From contig JAHLJZ010000036.1 in the NCBI GenBank assembly GCA_025602915.1, positions 124,001-188,000 of the forward strand: a stretch of DNA of 64,000 nucleotides. Reading direction: 5' to 3'. Position numbers and translations under genes: made by a program. The notes beneath the pieces were generated by a model that worked only from the letters and a program-made list of their open reading frames with translations, was not told where the DNA came from and ran no database searches. Source of the stretch: Paraphysoderma sedebokerense (taxonomy: Eukaryota; Blastocladiomycota; Physodermatomycetes; Physodermatales; Physodermataceae). Positions within the stretch are counted from its first letter, which is position 1, and every line of letters begins with the position of its first letter. This document shows positions 21,762 to 33,449 of the stretch, piece by piece.

Positions 21762-23346
21762 ATGAACATGACGACGGCGGAAATAAAATCAGACTCGGTC
21801 GGCCGTCGATCCTTCCTTAATGCGATCCTTTCTTCTCGCCTTCGCCATTTCATTCTTCTCATCTTCCTGGGGCAACTGGTTTCTCTCAATATCACCACTA
21901 CCATAGTATTAACCAATAAGCTCTATATATCTGTGCTGCCTGCGGGCATGCTATTTTCTAACACGATGTCAGTTTTAAATTATTTGTTACTGTTCATTAC
22001 ATTTACGATGTATTGGATAGTAACCCGTCCTAAGAAGTTTCTGCAAGTGATGAAACGGTGCTGGAAGGTGTATGCAATTATGAGTTTCTTTGATTTTGAG
22101 GCTACTTATTGTTTAAATAAAGCATTTGGGTTGACTAGTAGTTTGTCCGCTACAGTTTTGGTACGTTGCTGTTAATGGAGTTCTTGCATTATTCTATTTT
22201 CCCTCAACTCTGTAACTGTCATATTTCATTATTCAGATAGTTATTAACAGATATCATGCCACAGAATAGCTCCACAGTTCCGTTCACCGTCTGCCTTTCG
22301 TACGTGTTCCTGAAGACTCGCTACAGATGGAAGCATTATATGTCGATCCTATTATGTCTGGGTGGTATGGGCATTCTAGTCTTTGAAGACTTACGACAGA
22401 ACAGAATATCAAATGATGTATCGCCATTCGGTCAGTTGTATTCTCTTGGGACGTTTAATCTCCATTAACAGCGGTAACCTAATAAATTCGACGGTACCAC
22501 AGCAAATATACCATTAGGCGATGCTCTTGCGCTCTTTGCGGGCTTCAGCTACTCAGTTGCAGCGATTTCTCAAGAATATGCCATTAAAAGTTTTGGCAGC
22601 CCAGCAGAATACTGTGTATTTCGTAAGTATTCTTACTATGCGTTTGGTTAATCAATTTCTTCGTATTCACGATTATTGTTTTTGCAGTCGGTTTCTTCGG
22701 CTCAATTTTTTCACTGTCTCAACTTCTGGTATTCGAGCGACAAGAGCTAAGTCAATGGTCACAGTTGTCTGCCGGTAAATCTCCTTTGATATTCAATCAT
22801 GAAACCGCTCCAGATTGACTGACTATCGACCCGTCATTGAAGAAACATTTCATTCTACTACTTTGTATATGGGTGTTTGGTTGATTTTTATGTGGACATT
22901 ATACAGCGGTGCTCCGTATTTCTTTCATATGGGCGGATCAGCGACCTTGTTCAATCTTAATTTATTGACAGTGAATTTCTACACATTGGCGTTTACAGTG
23001 CTTCTGTTTAAACAGTTTTCAGTAAGATATGCTTTATTTTCTGTCTGTTGGCGCTAGATCGCTAATATATGACCGCAATATATTGGCACCGCCCATTTTT
23101 CTTGACCTAATCATTCCACTTCGTAATATTGATTTACAATAGTTCACCCCTATCTACTACTGCGCGTTTGCCGTGATCATTGCATCTCTTGTGGTATTCA
23201 ATTGGAACCCAGAAGACTTGAAAACTTTGTTTACAGAGCGGGCGGAAGAAAGAAAGACACAGGAAAAATCTATAACGGATATAGGGGAAAAGTGTGACCT
23301 GGCGAAAAGTGAAAGTATAGAATTGAATGCTGTGAAGTACATGTAA
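21762..23346 (+). CDS. Solute carrier family 35 member F1/F2-like transporter
   Basis: Multi-exon gene for a polytopic protein with about ten predicted membrane segments in the drug/metabolite-transporter fold. Recognisable SLC35F motifs: FLGQLVSLNITTTIVLTN in the first segments, FDFEATYCLNKAFGLTS, then TVPFTVCLSYVFLKTRYRW in the substrate half, GDALALFAGFSYSVAAISQEY in the second repeat, and GSATLFNLNLLTVNFYTL. The C-terminal tail is charged and cytosolic (ERAEERKTQEKS). Members of SLC35F are orphan or nucleotide-type transporters (human SLC35F2 takes up queuine-like compounds), so the substrate is not assigned. Three internal introns are clear (e.g. after 22158, near 22430 and 22620). It is divergent from uL2m. 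Confidence 0.85.
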
Positions 23347-24311
23347 ATATACATAATATAACAACATAACAACATAATAACATAATAACATCAGTCAAAA
23401 TCTGCTTAATCGGGACCAATGCCGAATAAGATAGTGCAAGCGACATTGATTAAAGGCTTTTTATCAGCGATATAAGACTCGAAATCAAAAGGAAGTTACT
23501 TATAATTGTAAGGCCCAAATACGACCGTAATCAGATGTTAAAATTATCGAAAGCGATCTAACCCGCAGAAAAAAGATAAAATTGAGTCGTCAATTTAAGA
23601 TCAGTGGAATCGTTTTCTTAAACTGTTCGCTGTTATTGGAACTGTCTTCAATCAAAATCAGCAGTCGATGCAAAAATCACTCGTCAAAGTGCCGCCAGAT
23701 AATTTATGCAATTGCCACTGATATATCAAAACAATTTTGAAAATGTTTTAGTTCCTTTTGGGGTTAGAAGCCACTCTCATACTCGCTTTATTTTTTATAT
23801 TTTATTGTCATTTGTAAAAATCATTGACTACGATTGCGTTTACCGTTAATTATACTACGGCGTGATGACACAGGCAATTTTAATTTTTGGCGTTTAAATC
23901 TAAAGATTATGACTAGTAGAAATGGATTTCATGTATGTGTATGTGACTATTAATATTTTGGGTAATAGATGTGGCTCAGAAGCACATAAATGGTAGTCAT
24001 AATTCGCAAGAATAAGCTGGTGACCCGTTCTTCGGATGTCATCTGTCCGTTTCAAATCAATAATTGTTGAAATTACCCGACGCTCCAAAAGCATACTAAC
24101 CTCAAACGACACCATACACTAATAATATCCGCCCCTGAAATTTTCATGAGGAACATTGATATGGTGGCATGCATCCCTCTTCGAACCACAATAGCTTTCA
24201 ATATATATAGCTTTTGTAGGGAGAGCAGGCCTCTTCCTTATCTTTCTACCACATCTGCAAATTTCCACTGAATTGCACTCTCACATCACTTATTCATTAT
24301 AGATCATTAAC
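23347..24311. other. Long AT-rich intergenic region
   Basis: About 965 bp without a supported gene. Its left end carries a short irregular AACAT/ATAAC microsatellite (about 23353-23392). The rest is AT-rich with no convincing frame. Confidence 0.5.
23353..23392. repeat. Short ATAAC/AACAT microsatellite
   Basis: Imperfect tandem copies of units such as ACAACAT and ATAACAT directly after the SLC35F stop codon, hence in its 3' UTR. Seen directly in the sequence. Confidence 0.7.
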
Positions 24312-25030
24312 ATGAAGTCTGAACTTGAAGTTCGAGTTTCAATCATAAGAATTTTGACGATTCTTTATAACCTGTTTTCCTTCGGTGTAAACAGTTACAA
24401 CATTGTTGCATTAATTATTAATGTCATATTTAAATTGTCAGAGTTGAAGCAGAAAGAGTTAAACTTTCGTACAGGTAAGGCAATACATCTATTACAACTC
24501 ATTTTACCGTTTGGTTGTTGGATCTGGTTGCTTCAGATTTTTGTTTTCCGAATTAACGGAAGAATGTATGACTTGGAACAGATCTTGACGAATAACATTT
24601 TTTTTCATCCTAAACAGACGTATACGAGAATAAATTCGATCCAAATCGCCATCTCATCATTTTATGTCCAGAGTGGGCCATCATCGAACTTATTTTTTCT
24701 TCGTTAGCGTTACCTTTACTATTTGCGGGTTTGTTGGGTGCCATACGTCGAAAACCTCAACTATTGAAGTTCTCTGTTGCGTGGGCTATATTTAAATTGA
24801 TCTCATACTTTGTGATCATGACTGTTACGGTGATTTTGATTAGGAACCAAGTTGGACAAATCAAAGTATCCCTATTGGCAGCAGTACTCAGTCTTGAAGC
24901 ATTGATTTGGTTGGTAGTGTTTGCGATTGGCTTTGGTTTGAATTATTTGTGTTATTCTCGATTGAACCAACTTCAGGAAGAGTTTGGCCGAGATGGCAAT
25001 TATGTCGGTTTTGACAGAAACAAGGTGTGA
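24312..25030 (+). CDS. Four-TM membrane protein of unknown family
   Basis: Two exons (24312-24474 and 24618-25030) joined by a 143-bp phase-1 intron (GTAAGG...TAAACAG) give 191 residues. Four hydrophobic segments are visible: ILTILYNLFSFGVNSYNIVA, then IIELIFSSLALPLLFAGLLG, then FKLISYFVIMTVTVILI, and LIWLVVFAIGFGLNYLCY. Short charged loops and a polar C terminus (QEEFGRDGNYVGF) follow. The layout resembles MARVEL- or tetraspan-like vesicle proteins, but no signature motif is present, so I leave it unassigned. An apparently open reading-through of the intron gives a different frame with a stop, which supports the spliced model. Confidence 0.65.
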
Positions 25031-25454
25031 GAAAAATTAATTATTAGTTTTGAGCGTCAAAGCTGTATATATATTATGGTTGAATATTTTGATATAATTC
25101 AGGTTTAGATTTCTGTACAATTGAACCTCTTCCAATGCGAGTCGATTTTGGTTCAATACTGCCATTACTTGACACAGACAGAACGACTTTCACATGCACA
25201 CTGCGCAGATACTCCAACGTTGAAAATAGTGCAAATCTATTTCTCTGTGCTTTCGCCTTTTTGAGTGTAACAGTCTATTGTGCAGATTCTGGGACCGCAA
25301 AATACTCAAGGCAACGCGATTGGCTCAGCCGTATGACTTTAATCCGCAGCATGACTTAGTGATGACTCCCTTATAATTTGCGTGAGGACGACGGATAGGA
25401 AGTTAGCAAAGAGTTTTCTAAACACTGGATTGGAGTAAACTTCTTACGCCTTAA
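25031..25454. other. Intergenic, no gene seen
   Basis: About 420 bp between two plus-strand genes; probably 3' UTR of the four-TM gene and promoter of the secreted gene. Confidence 0.5.
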
Positions 25455-26080
25455 ATGACTTCATTCCCGCATATATTAGCCCTTGTTGCTGTCATATCCT
25501 TGTGCGGATGTGCCTCTGCCTTGCCAGGCCACGCCGGCTATAGAACATCGCAATATTCGAGGTTTACGGAGCAAAATGTATTGCAGAAAGATCCGGAAGG
25601 GGAACTAAGAATTGGTACGTGAATCCAGTTATATTTGCCATCCGTGCAATGCTTAGCTGATTGAAAATACAAATTGTGTTCGTTTTAGAGCTTTACCGCC
25701 AACCGTTCTTTCAGGGAAGACCGTACACAGTTTCAATCGAATTACCCTCTTCTCCTCCAAACTCCGAACAGACTTCAAAATCGAAGGCAACGGATGTTGC
25801 ATCACATTGCCATAATTTTGCAGGAGGAAGTATCAAACTGGGGAGCTTGAAGACCTCGATGAACACGGTGGCTAAATTTTACACGGAATCCAATTGCCTG
25901 GACGACGAGTTATCAGACACAAGAGACCAAAGCAACGGGGCCATCAAGAATTCAGAGAGAGACAATAAGAAAATGGTTCTTCAATTGGGCGCACCAGGTG
26001 ATTTTGTGCGATTCAGTAAGAAATCATTTGATGTCAAAAGCGTTCGAATATGCGAATATAAGAAAGATGCAAAATGCTGA
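25455..26080 (+). CDS. Secreted beta-gamma-crystallin-like protein
   Basis: Two exons (25455-25614 and 25689-26080) with a phase-1 intron give 183 residues. Residues 1-23 are a signal peptide (hydrophobic LALVAVISLCGCASA, cleavage near ASA-LP). The mature part shows two Greek-key-like halves: ELYRQPFFQGRPYTVSIEL with CHNFAGGSIKLGSLKT, then VAKFYTESNCLDDE and a closing FDVKSVRICEYKK. These resemble small secreted single-domain beta-gamma-crystallins known from fungi and plants, which bind calcium or act at the cell surface. The second half carries an insert of ~30 polar residues between its strands. Cysteines are four in the mature chain, compatible with disulfides. Secretion is clear; the fold is inferred from motif pattern only. 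Confidence 0.6.
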
Positions 26081-26158
26081 ATTGGAGATCTTATTTACAT
26101 ATTATAAGTATTAATGTACATAAATCTAATCCGTTGTGTTGTGTTAATCAAGAGAATT

Positions 26159-26680
26159 CTAGACACCTAATCCGTCCCTTTTCTCCTCTGCGAGATGTTC
26201 CAGCTGTTGAAGGTTTTCTTGACTGCCACCGACGGGAGTTGCACTTTGAGAATTAGCTTCCTTTTTCGTGGGATTCTGCTGAGTCTGCACAACGGATACC
26301 ATCTGAAAATCAATTGATACCAAAGGTTAATGACTGCTTCCGTCATCATCGCAAAGACGAAAGGAAATGGAATCGAGGCGTTACCCGTTGCTCCACAAAT
26401 GCAATTCTCCGTTCCAACTGCGTTAGTTTTCTATCGATGTGAGCAATTTGACTGCGGGCCTGCAATTCTGTACATCATCTTTGTTAGAATACAAATTATA
26501 GCTTGTTAAGCTGAAATATACTTCATAATAGAGAGGTACAAGAAAGAAAAACTGAGAGTGAAATTTGGACGGGTTACCAAAATTGTTCAAGAAATGGGCG
26601 AGTTTCTTTATGCCGACCGAGATGGCTTCGATAGTGTCTCTATTCGCCCAGTCTTCTTGAATGAGAGTGCTGTTTGGCAT
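26159..26680 (-). CDS. BRK1: BRICK1/HSPC300 subunit of the WAVE (SCAR) complex
   Basis: Three exons on the minus strand (26578-26680, 26385-26467, 26159-26302) encode 109 residues. Residues ~7-60 match animal and amoebal BRICK1: QEDWANRDTIEAISVGIKKL, then LNNFELQARSQIAHIDRKL across the first intron, and LERRIAFVEQR. The rest is a Gln/Glu-rich tail longer than in the ~75-residue animal protein. BRICK1 is the small coiled-coil subunit that trimerises with WAVE/SCAR and Abi in the complex that activates Arp2/3 for branched actin. Its presence suggests that the organism can build Arp2/3-driven protrusions. It is head-to-head with the AP-2 alpha gene 198 bp away. Confidence 0.93.
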
Positions 26681-26878
26681 ATTTGTGCTTCGAAATTATA
26701 TGTATTAGAGATATCTTTTGGTCGCTAATGGATTATAAATGAGAAACGGTGGAGCGAGAGTACGACCAAATGCGCACTGATCAAGGTCAGCTTTTCTCCC
26801 ACCCAAGAAAACTCATTCCTCCACTTCCCCTGTATTTGCTACAACTCCCACAATATTATAATCGTATAATCAGCGGAT
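26681..26878. promoter_or_regulatory. Bidirectional promoter region BRK1 / AP-2 alpha
   Basis: Only 198 bp separate the two divergent start codons, so both promoters must overlap or lie inside neighbouring transcripts. No specific element can be named. Confidence 0.5.
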
Positions 26879-29800
26879 ATGTCTGGCAAGAGCTCCTCTA
26901 TGCGAGGTCTCACAGTCTTTATTGCTGACATCAGAAATTGTTCGTTTCTCCCTTTCCTTGCCCTCCCTTTAATCGAACGCCTGAACCCTTCCCAGCTTCG
27001 ATTCGACCAGTTTCCTCCTCTTAATTAATCATCACTGTATTTTTGTCAATAGGTCGCTCAAGAGAACAGGAAGAGAAGCGAATCAACAAAGAACTCGCTA
27101 ATATTCGTGCTAAATTTAAAGGTTGGGCTCTTTCTTTTCGAGATTCGAGATTATCAAAGACCATTACTAAATATAGCAATCTGTGGTCTGTAATCATTCA
27201 CTTGACATTATCTGTTTGGATAGAGGGAGGACTTAGCGGATATGATCGCAAGAAATATGTTTGCAAATTGCTGTATATGTATATCCTCGGCTGGGACGTG
27301 AATTTTGGTCACTTGGAAGCTGTCAACCTCATTTCCAGTAGCAAGTACAGCGAGAAACAGATTGTAAGCCGTCATTTGTGTTCTATAAAGTAAGAGCTAG
27401 TCTGACTTCTTCATTTTGTTCGTTATACTAGGGATACCTGGCAGTCACTTTGCTTCTTACTGAAAATTCCGACATGGCGAGATTAGTTGTCAATTCCATG
27501 AAGAAGGACTTGGAGGACCTAAACGAAATTAACAATTGCCTCGCTTTACATGCGATTGCTAACATTGGTGGTCGCGAGATGGCTGAAGCGTTGGGCGCAG
27601 ACGTCAATAAATTATTAATCTCCGGGTATGCAACTCTCTACTGAAAGCTGGTTTTTTATACAGTGTTTGGGTTTAACGTGATTAAATTTATTCTCTAGCA
27701 ACACCAAATCATTTGTAAAGAAGAAAGCAGCACTATGCTTGCTTCGCTTGTATAGAAAATATCCGGACGTCCTGCCCGTCACTGATTGGGCGGAAAGAAT
27801 CGTTTCAATCATGGAAGACCATAATCTGGTGCGTGGCATGATAATTGATAACGACTTCAACTCTCGTGAATATACTGACACCTGGCTTCTGAAAAGGGAG
27901 TCGCTCTCTCAACGACAAGCTTGATCATTGCTCTGTCACAGCAGTATCCAGACGCCTATGCGAGATGTGTGATTAAAGCAATTGACAGGTTGCATAGGGT
28001 GAGTTGTCTTTCTCATTCTATGACTCAAGTCTCAGTGAATAATTATCCTTTTGGTATCAGATTGTGATCGAAAAAGATTATAGCCCTGAATACATTTACT
28101 ATAAAGTTCCCATCCCCTGGCTTCAAATCAAACTTCTTCGTCTTTTACAGCAGTATCCACCAACCGGTAAAGTTTCTTATACTGTATAATGCTCGTGATG
28201 ATTCGATTGCTTACAGTGTACTGTTTATTCAGCTGAACCTGGACTTCTCGGACGGCTATATGGCGTACTGTCCAATATCATCAATGCGCCGCAAGAAGCG
28301 TCAAAGAATCCTCAACATAATAACGCCCAAAATGCTGTGCTATTCGAAGCAATCAATTTAGCGGTACATTTAAATCCGGATTCCGAACTTGTTCAGCAGG
28401 CATGTGGCATTGTCGGCAAATTCCTTGAATCAAAGGAAACGAATTCTCGCTATCTTGCCTTAGAATCCATGGCCAACATTGCAAATTACATAAGTTCCCT
28501 GGAGCCGCTCAAAAAACATCAAACAACTGTTTTTTTGGCCCTTAAGGATAAAGACGTCTCAGTTCGTAAACAAGCCTTGGACTTGCTATACTCGATGTGT
28601 GATAGCAGCAACGCTAAGGCGGTCGTGGCAGAATTGTTGGGACATTTAGCTGGTGCAGATTATGCGATGAGAGAAGAAATGGTTTTGAAAATTGCTATTT
28701 TAACGGAAAAATTTGCCACTGATTTTGAGTGGTATGTTGACAGCATCCTCACACTCATCTCGTCGGCTGGTGATAGCGTCGGAGACGAAGTGTGGTATCG
28801 CGTTGTCCAGATTATCACCAATAATCCCTCACTGCGATCTTACGCAGCAGAGAAGTTACTCAACTCGATCAATCAGCCGGCATGTCACGAAATGACCTTA
28901 AAAGTGGCTGCATATATCCTCGGAGAATGTGGTCACGAACTTAACAGGAATCCGATAGATTTATTCAGACCGCTGCATGCCAAATTTAACATTGTCTCAC
29001 AACCCACAAAGGCACAACTGTTGACGACGTACGCCAAATTTGTGAATTTGTTTCCGGAAATTAAAGGAGAAATCATGCAGATATTTAACGCTCATAAACA
29101 TGTGCTGGATGTGGAACTTCAACAAAGAGCGTGTGAGTATTTGACTATTGCGATGAATCCGAATGAAGATGTCATGGCGGAATTGTTTGACGCTATTCCT
29201 CCTGCTCCATTGCGAGAATCTGCATTGCTTGCTAGACTCGCAAAGAAGCAAGGCGATGCAAACGGAAAAGTTCAATCTGCGGTCCGACCGACCCGACCAA
29301 CTCCGACAGCTACTTCGTCCACACCTGTGAACGCAGGGGCTGGAAGTGCCAATGCAGATAATCTATTGGACCTTGGTGGAAATATGCCGCCAGCCGCCAG
29401 ATCTGGACCCACTGGTGGAAATGGCAAGGATATCGACTTATTGGGATTAGATTTTGGATCCGATTCAACATCTTCGGTGCTACCTAGCCTGTCACCTGGT
29501 CAAACCGCCGTCTCCCCTATCACCGAAAAACTATTTATGAGGTTTTATTACGCTGTAGACGGCGTCATCTATGAAGACGCAACCCTTCAAGTCGGTATCA
29601 AATCACAATTTCAGACACATTACGGTGGCATCGCCTTATATCTCGGTAACAAAACCAACTCGCAATTGTCTGATTTTACCATCTACGTACACCCGAGTTC
29701 CGAAGTAAACTCAACTGTCGGTTCCACTTTTGGTTCTGCCATTGCCCCAATGAACCAAGTCCAGCACGTTATCAACCTCGAATGCCTTAAAATCATTACT

Positions 29801-30349
29801 ACTCCGCCACTTGTCACGATATCATTTACAATTCAAGCTAGCAATCAAAAGTTTTCCACGACTATCAAACTTCCTCTTTTGATTTCTAAGTTCCTGGAAC
29901 CTGTTCCCCCAATGTCTGCGGCCGACTTTTTCAACAGATGGCAATTACTTGGACCGGGACCTAAAGAAGCTATGTCGATTGGAAAATTCAACAATGGCGT
30001 TGTGAATCATGCTTTCATAAAAAGTGCGTTGACAGGAATGAAATGGAGTATTCTAGAGGGAATCGATCCTATACAGACCAATTATGTTTGTGCCGCAGTG
30101 TTGCACACAAGTGGAGCCGGTAAAATTGGGTGTCTGATGAGAATCGAGACATCGGTAGAAAACGGGGTTTGTTTCAATTTACTTTCGATCTTTGCCGGGT
30201 AAGGAATAGAAAGACTGACCGATCCATTGTCTATGTATATCCGTAATCGCCAACAGCAATATCGAGTGACAGTTAGAACAACAAATGAGCAAGCTTCTGC
30301 TGCAATGAAAGAAGTTATGGATAAAGTTTTATCAATGCCAATCAATTAA
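26879..30349 (+). CDS. AP-2 adaptor complex alpha subunit
   Basis: Many exons in the first half and one long exon (28337-30164 region). The start at 26879 gives [20 protein letters not shown], matching alpha-adaptin. Further matches: [49 protein letters not shown], the armadillo-like trunk, a Pro/Thr/Gly-rich hinge at ~29270-29520 containing [10 protein letters not shown], and the alpha ear from ~29530. A final intron (30165 to ~30258) joins the ear to [17 protein letters not shown], ending MSMPIN-like at 30349. Alpha-adaptin binds PtdIns(4,5)P2, dileucine cargo and endocytic accessory proteins during clathrin-mediated endocytosis. Some donors deviate from GTRAGT (GTTCGT, GTTGGG, GTTTGT). Confidence 0.95.
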
Positions 30350-31013
30350 TCTTTGTTTCACTTTCACTGTGGACCGACCCCTTCATGAAGTCTCCGAGGA
30401 GGCAGCTCGCTGAGAAAAGAGAAAACAATAAAGCTATTATACATTATATTTGTACATAGATGATGAATGTTGGGTTGTTGATAAGTATTAAAGGAACATA
30501 TTCATCTGGTTTGTGCATCGTCGGCCGATATCTTCCATGAATCCAGACAGCATATACCGAGACGCGACTTTTTTGTTACGCGTCGCGTTGTTCTCCTTGA
30601 CAGTCCGACTGGGCTTCCGTTTTTCTTCATTCCTTTCTCCAATTTCCACCTCTATCAATATCGTACCCTCCGTAGATAGACCACTCAGGTGTGTAGAATA
30701 TTCATACCGGATTTTGAGTGATTTCGTCCAGTCCAGTCATTTGAGGGTTGTGTTCGAGTAGTCGATATCGTTATCAGGTTTTCCTTTCGTTGTTCGTAGT
30801 CCTTCGACAATTTGTAAGTTATTTGGGTTTCTTACTCTACATAGCATTTTGCCTAACTCTGAATAGCTATCTTAAATTCAAATATCTGTCACATACTGTT
30901 ATTGTCTTTTATCCGGTTGTCAACTATCCTTAAACTTGTGCGTTGTTTCGCACCAAAATTCTCGTTATTTCCTGCTCGAGGCACGCCCCCCTTTCCTTCT
31001 TCTTCATTCTCAA
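30350..31013. other. Intergenic, no gene seen
   Basis: About 660 bp between the AP-2 alpha and phosphatase genes. T-rich on the plus strand; short frames exist but none is convincing. A leader exon of the phosphatase gene could lie here. Confidence 0.45.
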
Positions 31014-33449
31014 ATGAAATTGCCTTATATTTTACATCAGCAAGACAATTCTCAAGTATTGAACAATCAAGAAAAAGTACAAATCATCCCTGAACATAAA
31101 TCTAAATCTAGTCACTGGAACGACTACCTTGATAGACATAGACAAGCAGTTTCTGTCATCAAAAAGATCCCGAGAAAACAAGACACTACGGCTGTTTTAA
31201 AAATACAGTCAACCGCAGAAGATAGTATAATCGGTTCGAAACGTGAAGGTATGTAAAAGTAGCTCGTTTTGTTTCGCATTTCCGAAGCTGGATGCAACCT
31301 CTTACCACACAACTGATGGGATTAAGAGAATATCGTCGGGGAATAATTTAAACTTCTAAAATACCATGCTAATATTTGAATAATTTTGCAAACTTTATTG
31401 ACTCTTCTTCATTGCCTCATTTTAAATTTGTGTTGCTTGTAGAATCTCTTTCTCCCACCGCGATTTACGACTTGCCGACGACAGCAGCAATGCTTTTAGT
31501 TGAAGATCTCACACCGTCATCAACTTTCACTATCGAAGCAATAAATTCTAACACACCATCCGTCTCGCAAACCCTCGAAATCAATCCATCGTCTCCGATT
31601 AATCAACCAGACACTCCTAATCAAACTTACCCCCCTCAGTACACCACTTCAAAACAAAGCCAAACTTCTCTGCCAGACGAAACGTCCTCCTCTCCAAGAC
31701 AAAATATCAATAACGGTTCGCCTACTGTTTCTGAATTCTCCTTTTCTTCACCGCTAGCAATTGTTGGGGTTACTATATTCGCTGCAATGAGTATATTAAT
31801 TTTGGGGTACGCTGCTGTGAGCATGTACAAGCGTAGATGTATTGACAGCGACAAATCGGTGCAACAGCTCGAAGTCGATGAAAAAGACGACGCAGCTGAA
31901 AAAGAAGGCAGTGGCGATAGTGGGAGCGAAAGTGAAGGCTCTAACGCAATCCTCAACACTGGAAAACTTCCAAAGAAAGGCAACATGAAAAAGAAGCAAA
32001 AGAAGAAAATTACAAAAAAGAAGTCGAGCAAATTTGAGTTAGATAGCGTCAATACAAGCACACAATTAATTGATGACGCAGAAAAATTGAAGCGTTCGTC
32101 GAGGAGTAGCAAGAAGTCCAAGAAGCAAGAGTCGTCTACGGAGATAAAAGCAGAACTTCCTCTTGCGGAATGTAAAGTGTCCGACAGTGACACCACCTTG
32201 AATGAAGATCAAGCAGCCAACAAAATCATCCCCGATGCAGTCGAAGGAACTGACAACGAATCCCCTGTTGCATCAGATGCAGCAAAACAATCAGGTATTT
32301 AGCAATAATTTTTTATCATCTATTATTTACTCCATGCTAACTGTATTTCGTCTTCCGTCTGTTAGACCTAGAAAAACAGCCTGGCGAACAAAAAGCCGAT
32401 GATAGGACAAGTGGATTACCTTATGTCGTCCTTGACATGCCTATGGAACAACCCTCTCATCAGATTGAAGGCCCATTCTCATCATTCGCTCAGCAAGCAG
32501 AACACTACTCTGCTGCTATTCGATTCTTTGGTTCCAACCCTCTTCAGTTCTCAGACTCGAAATCACCGATTCCAACCCCTCCTCAATCACCGGTCAAACC
32601 TGAGCCTGTTGCGCGTAGAATCAGGGATTGCGCGATTCGTCATCCAAGCTTTGATTCTACCAAACCTATTCTCGTTTTAGGTATGCAATTTTCCGTTTAT
32701 AGAATCTCTTCAAAGTCCAAGCACTGACGTTAAATATTAAAGATGTCGATGAGACATTGATACATGCTCACTCTAAAATGATTCCAAAACTGAAATGCGA
32801 TTTTATGATCATGGTGAAATTCGGCAACGAATCTTGTGAAGCGTTTTACGTCTACAAGCGACCATACGTCGACTTTTTCTTGCAAGCAGTTAAAAAAATG
32901 GTAATAATTAGTAATGCTTTGTGGCTTTTTAAATGGGTTCACTAATTCGTTTGATTTTTGCAATTGTTCGATTGTAGTATAATGTTGTCGCATTTACGGC
33001 GGGAATTCGAGAATACGCTTCTCAGGTTCTCGACAGACTGGACGTCCATAATGATATATTTGTTGCCAGATATTATCGCGATGTAAGTCCTTTCATTTCT
33101 GAACAAGTGAACTCTCGTTCAATTATCCTGATTATACTCTATCTTATATTACAACTGCCATTAGTTCTGCGACGAGAAGAAAGGCATCTACGTCAAAGAT
33201 CTTACAAAAATTACTTTTGATCTCGACTCCATCCTATTAATTGACAACACAGCCACATGTTTCAGTTTACAACCTGCGAATGGTTTACACATCAAGTCAT
33301 TCTACTATGACATGTCTGATACACAGTTACCTCGCGTGCTCGAATTTTTACGAGAATTACATCAAGCTAAAGATGTTAGAACCGAATTGACGAAATGGAA
33401 ATACGATGATCCAACATGGGGAATAGATACTTTCGAATTTGGATTCTAA
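31014..33449 (+). CDS. Membrane-anchored CTD-type (FCP1/SCP/Nem1-like) phosphatase
   Basis: Multi-exon gene starting at 31014. The N-terminal ~200 residues are Ser/Thr/Pro/Asn-rich. One membrane segment, LAIVGVTIFAAMSILILGYAA, lies at ~31755-31820. A Lys/Ser/Glu-rich, strongly charged region follows to ~32300. The C-terminal HAD phosphatase domain starts at VLDVDETLIHAH (joined across an intron at ~32680-32743), where DxDx(T) supplies the nucleophile. It continues with KRPYVDFFLQA, FTAGIREYASQVLDRLD, KGIYVKDLTKI and LLIDNTATCF, ending at 33449. The family dephosphorylates serine in the RNA polymerase II CTD or, for Nem1/CTDNEP1, lipin on the ER/nuclear envelope. One TM plus a C-terminal catalytic domain favours the Nem1/CTDNEP1 role, but Nem1 normally has its TM nearer the N terminus. 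Confidence 0.85.

Noticed and set aside
26879-30349. Classifying the adaptin as AP-1 gamma
   Set aside because: The N terminus ([13 protein letters not shown]) and the two-part ear fit alpha-adaptin of AP-2, not gamma.
31636-32196. A 186-residue Phe/Ser-rich minus-strand frame inside the phosphatase gene
   Set aside because: It is the reverse complement of the Lys/Glu-rich coding stretch; its Phe-rich look is a composition shadow.
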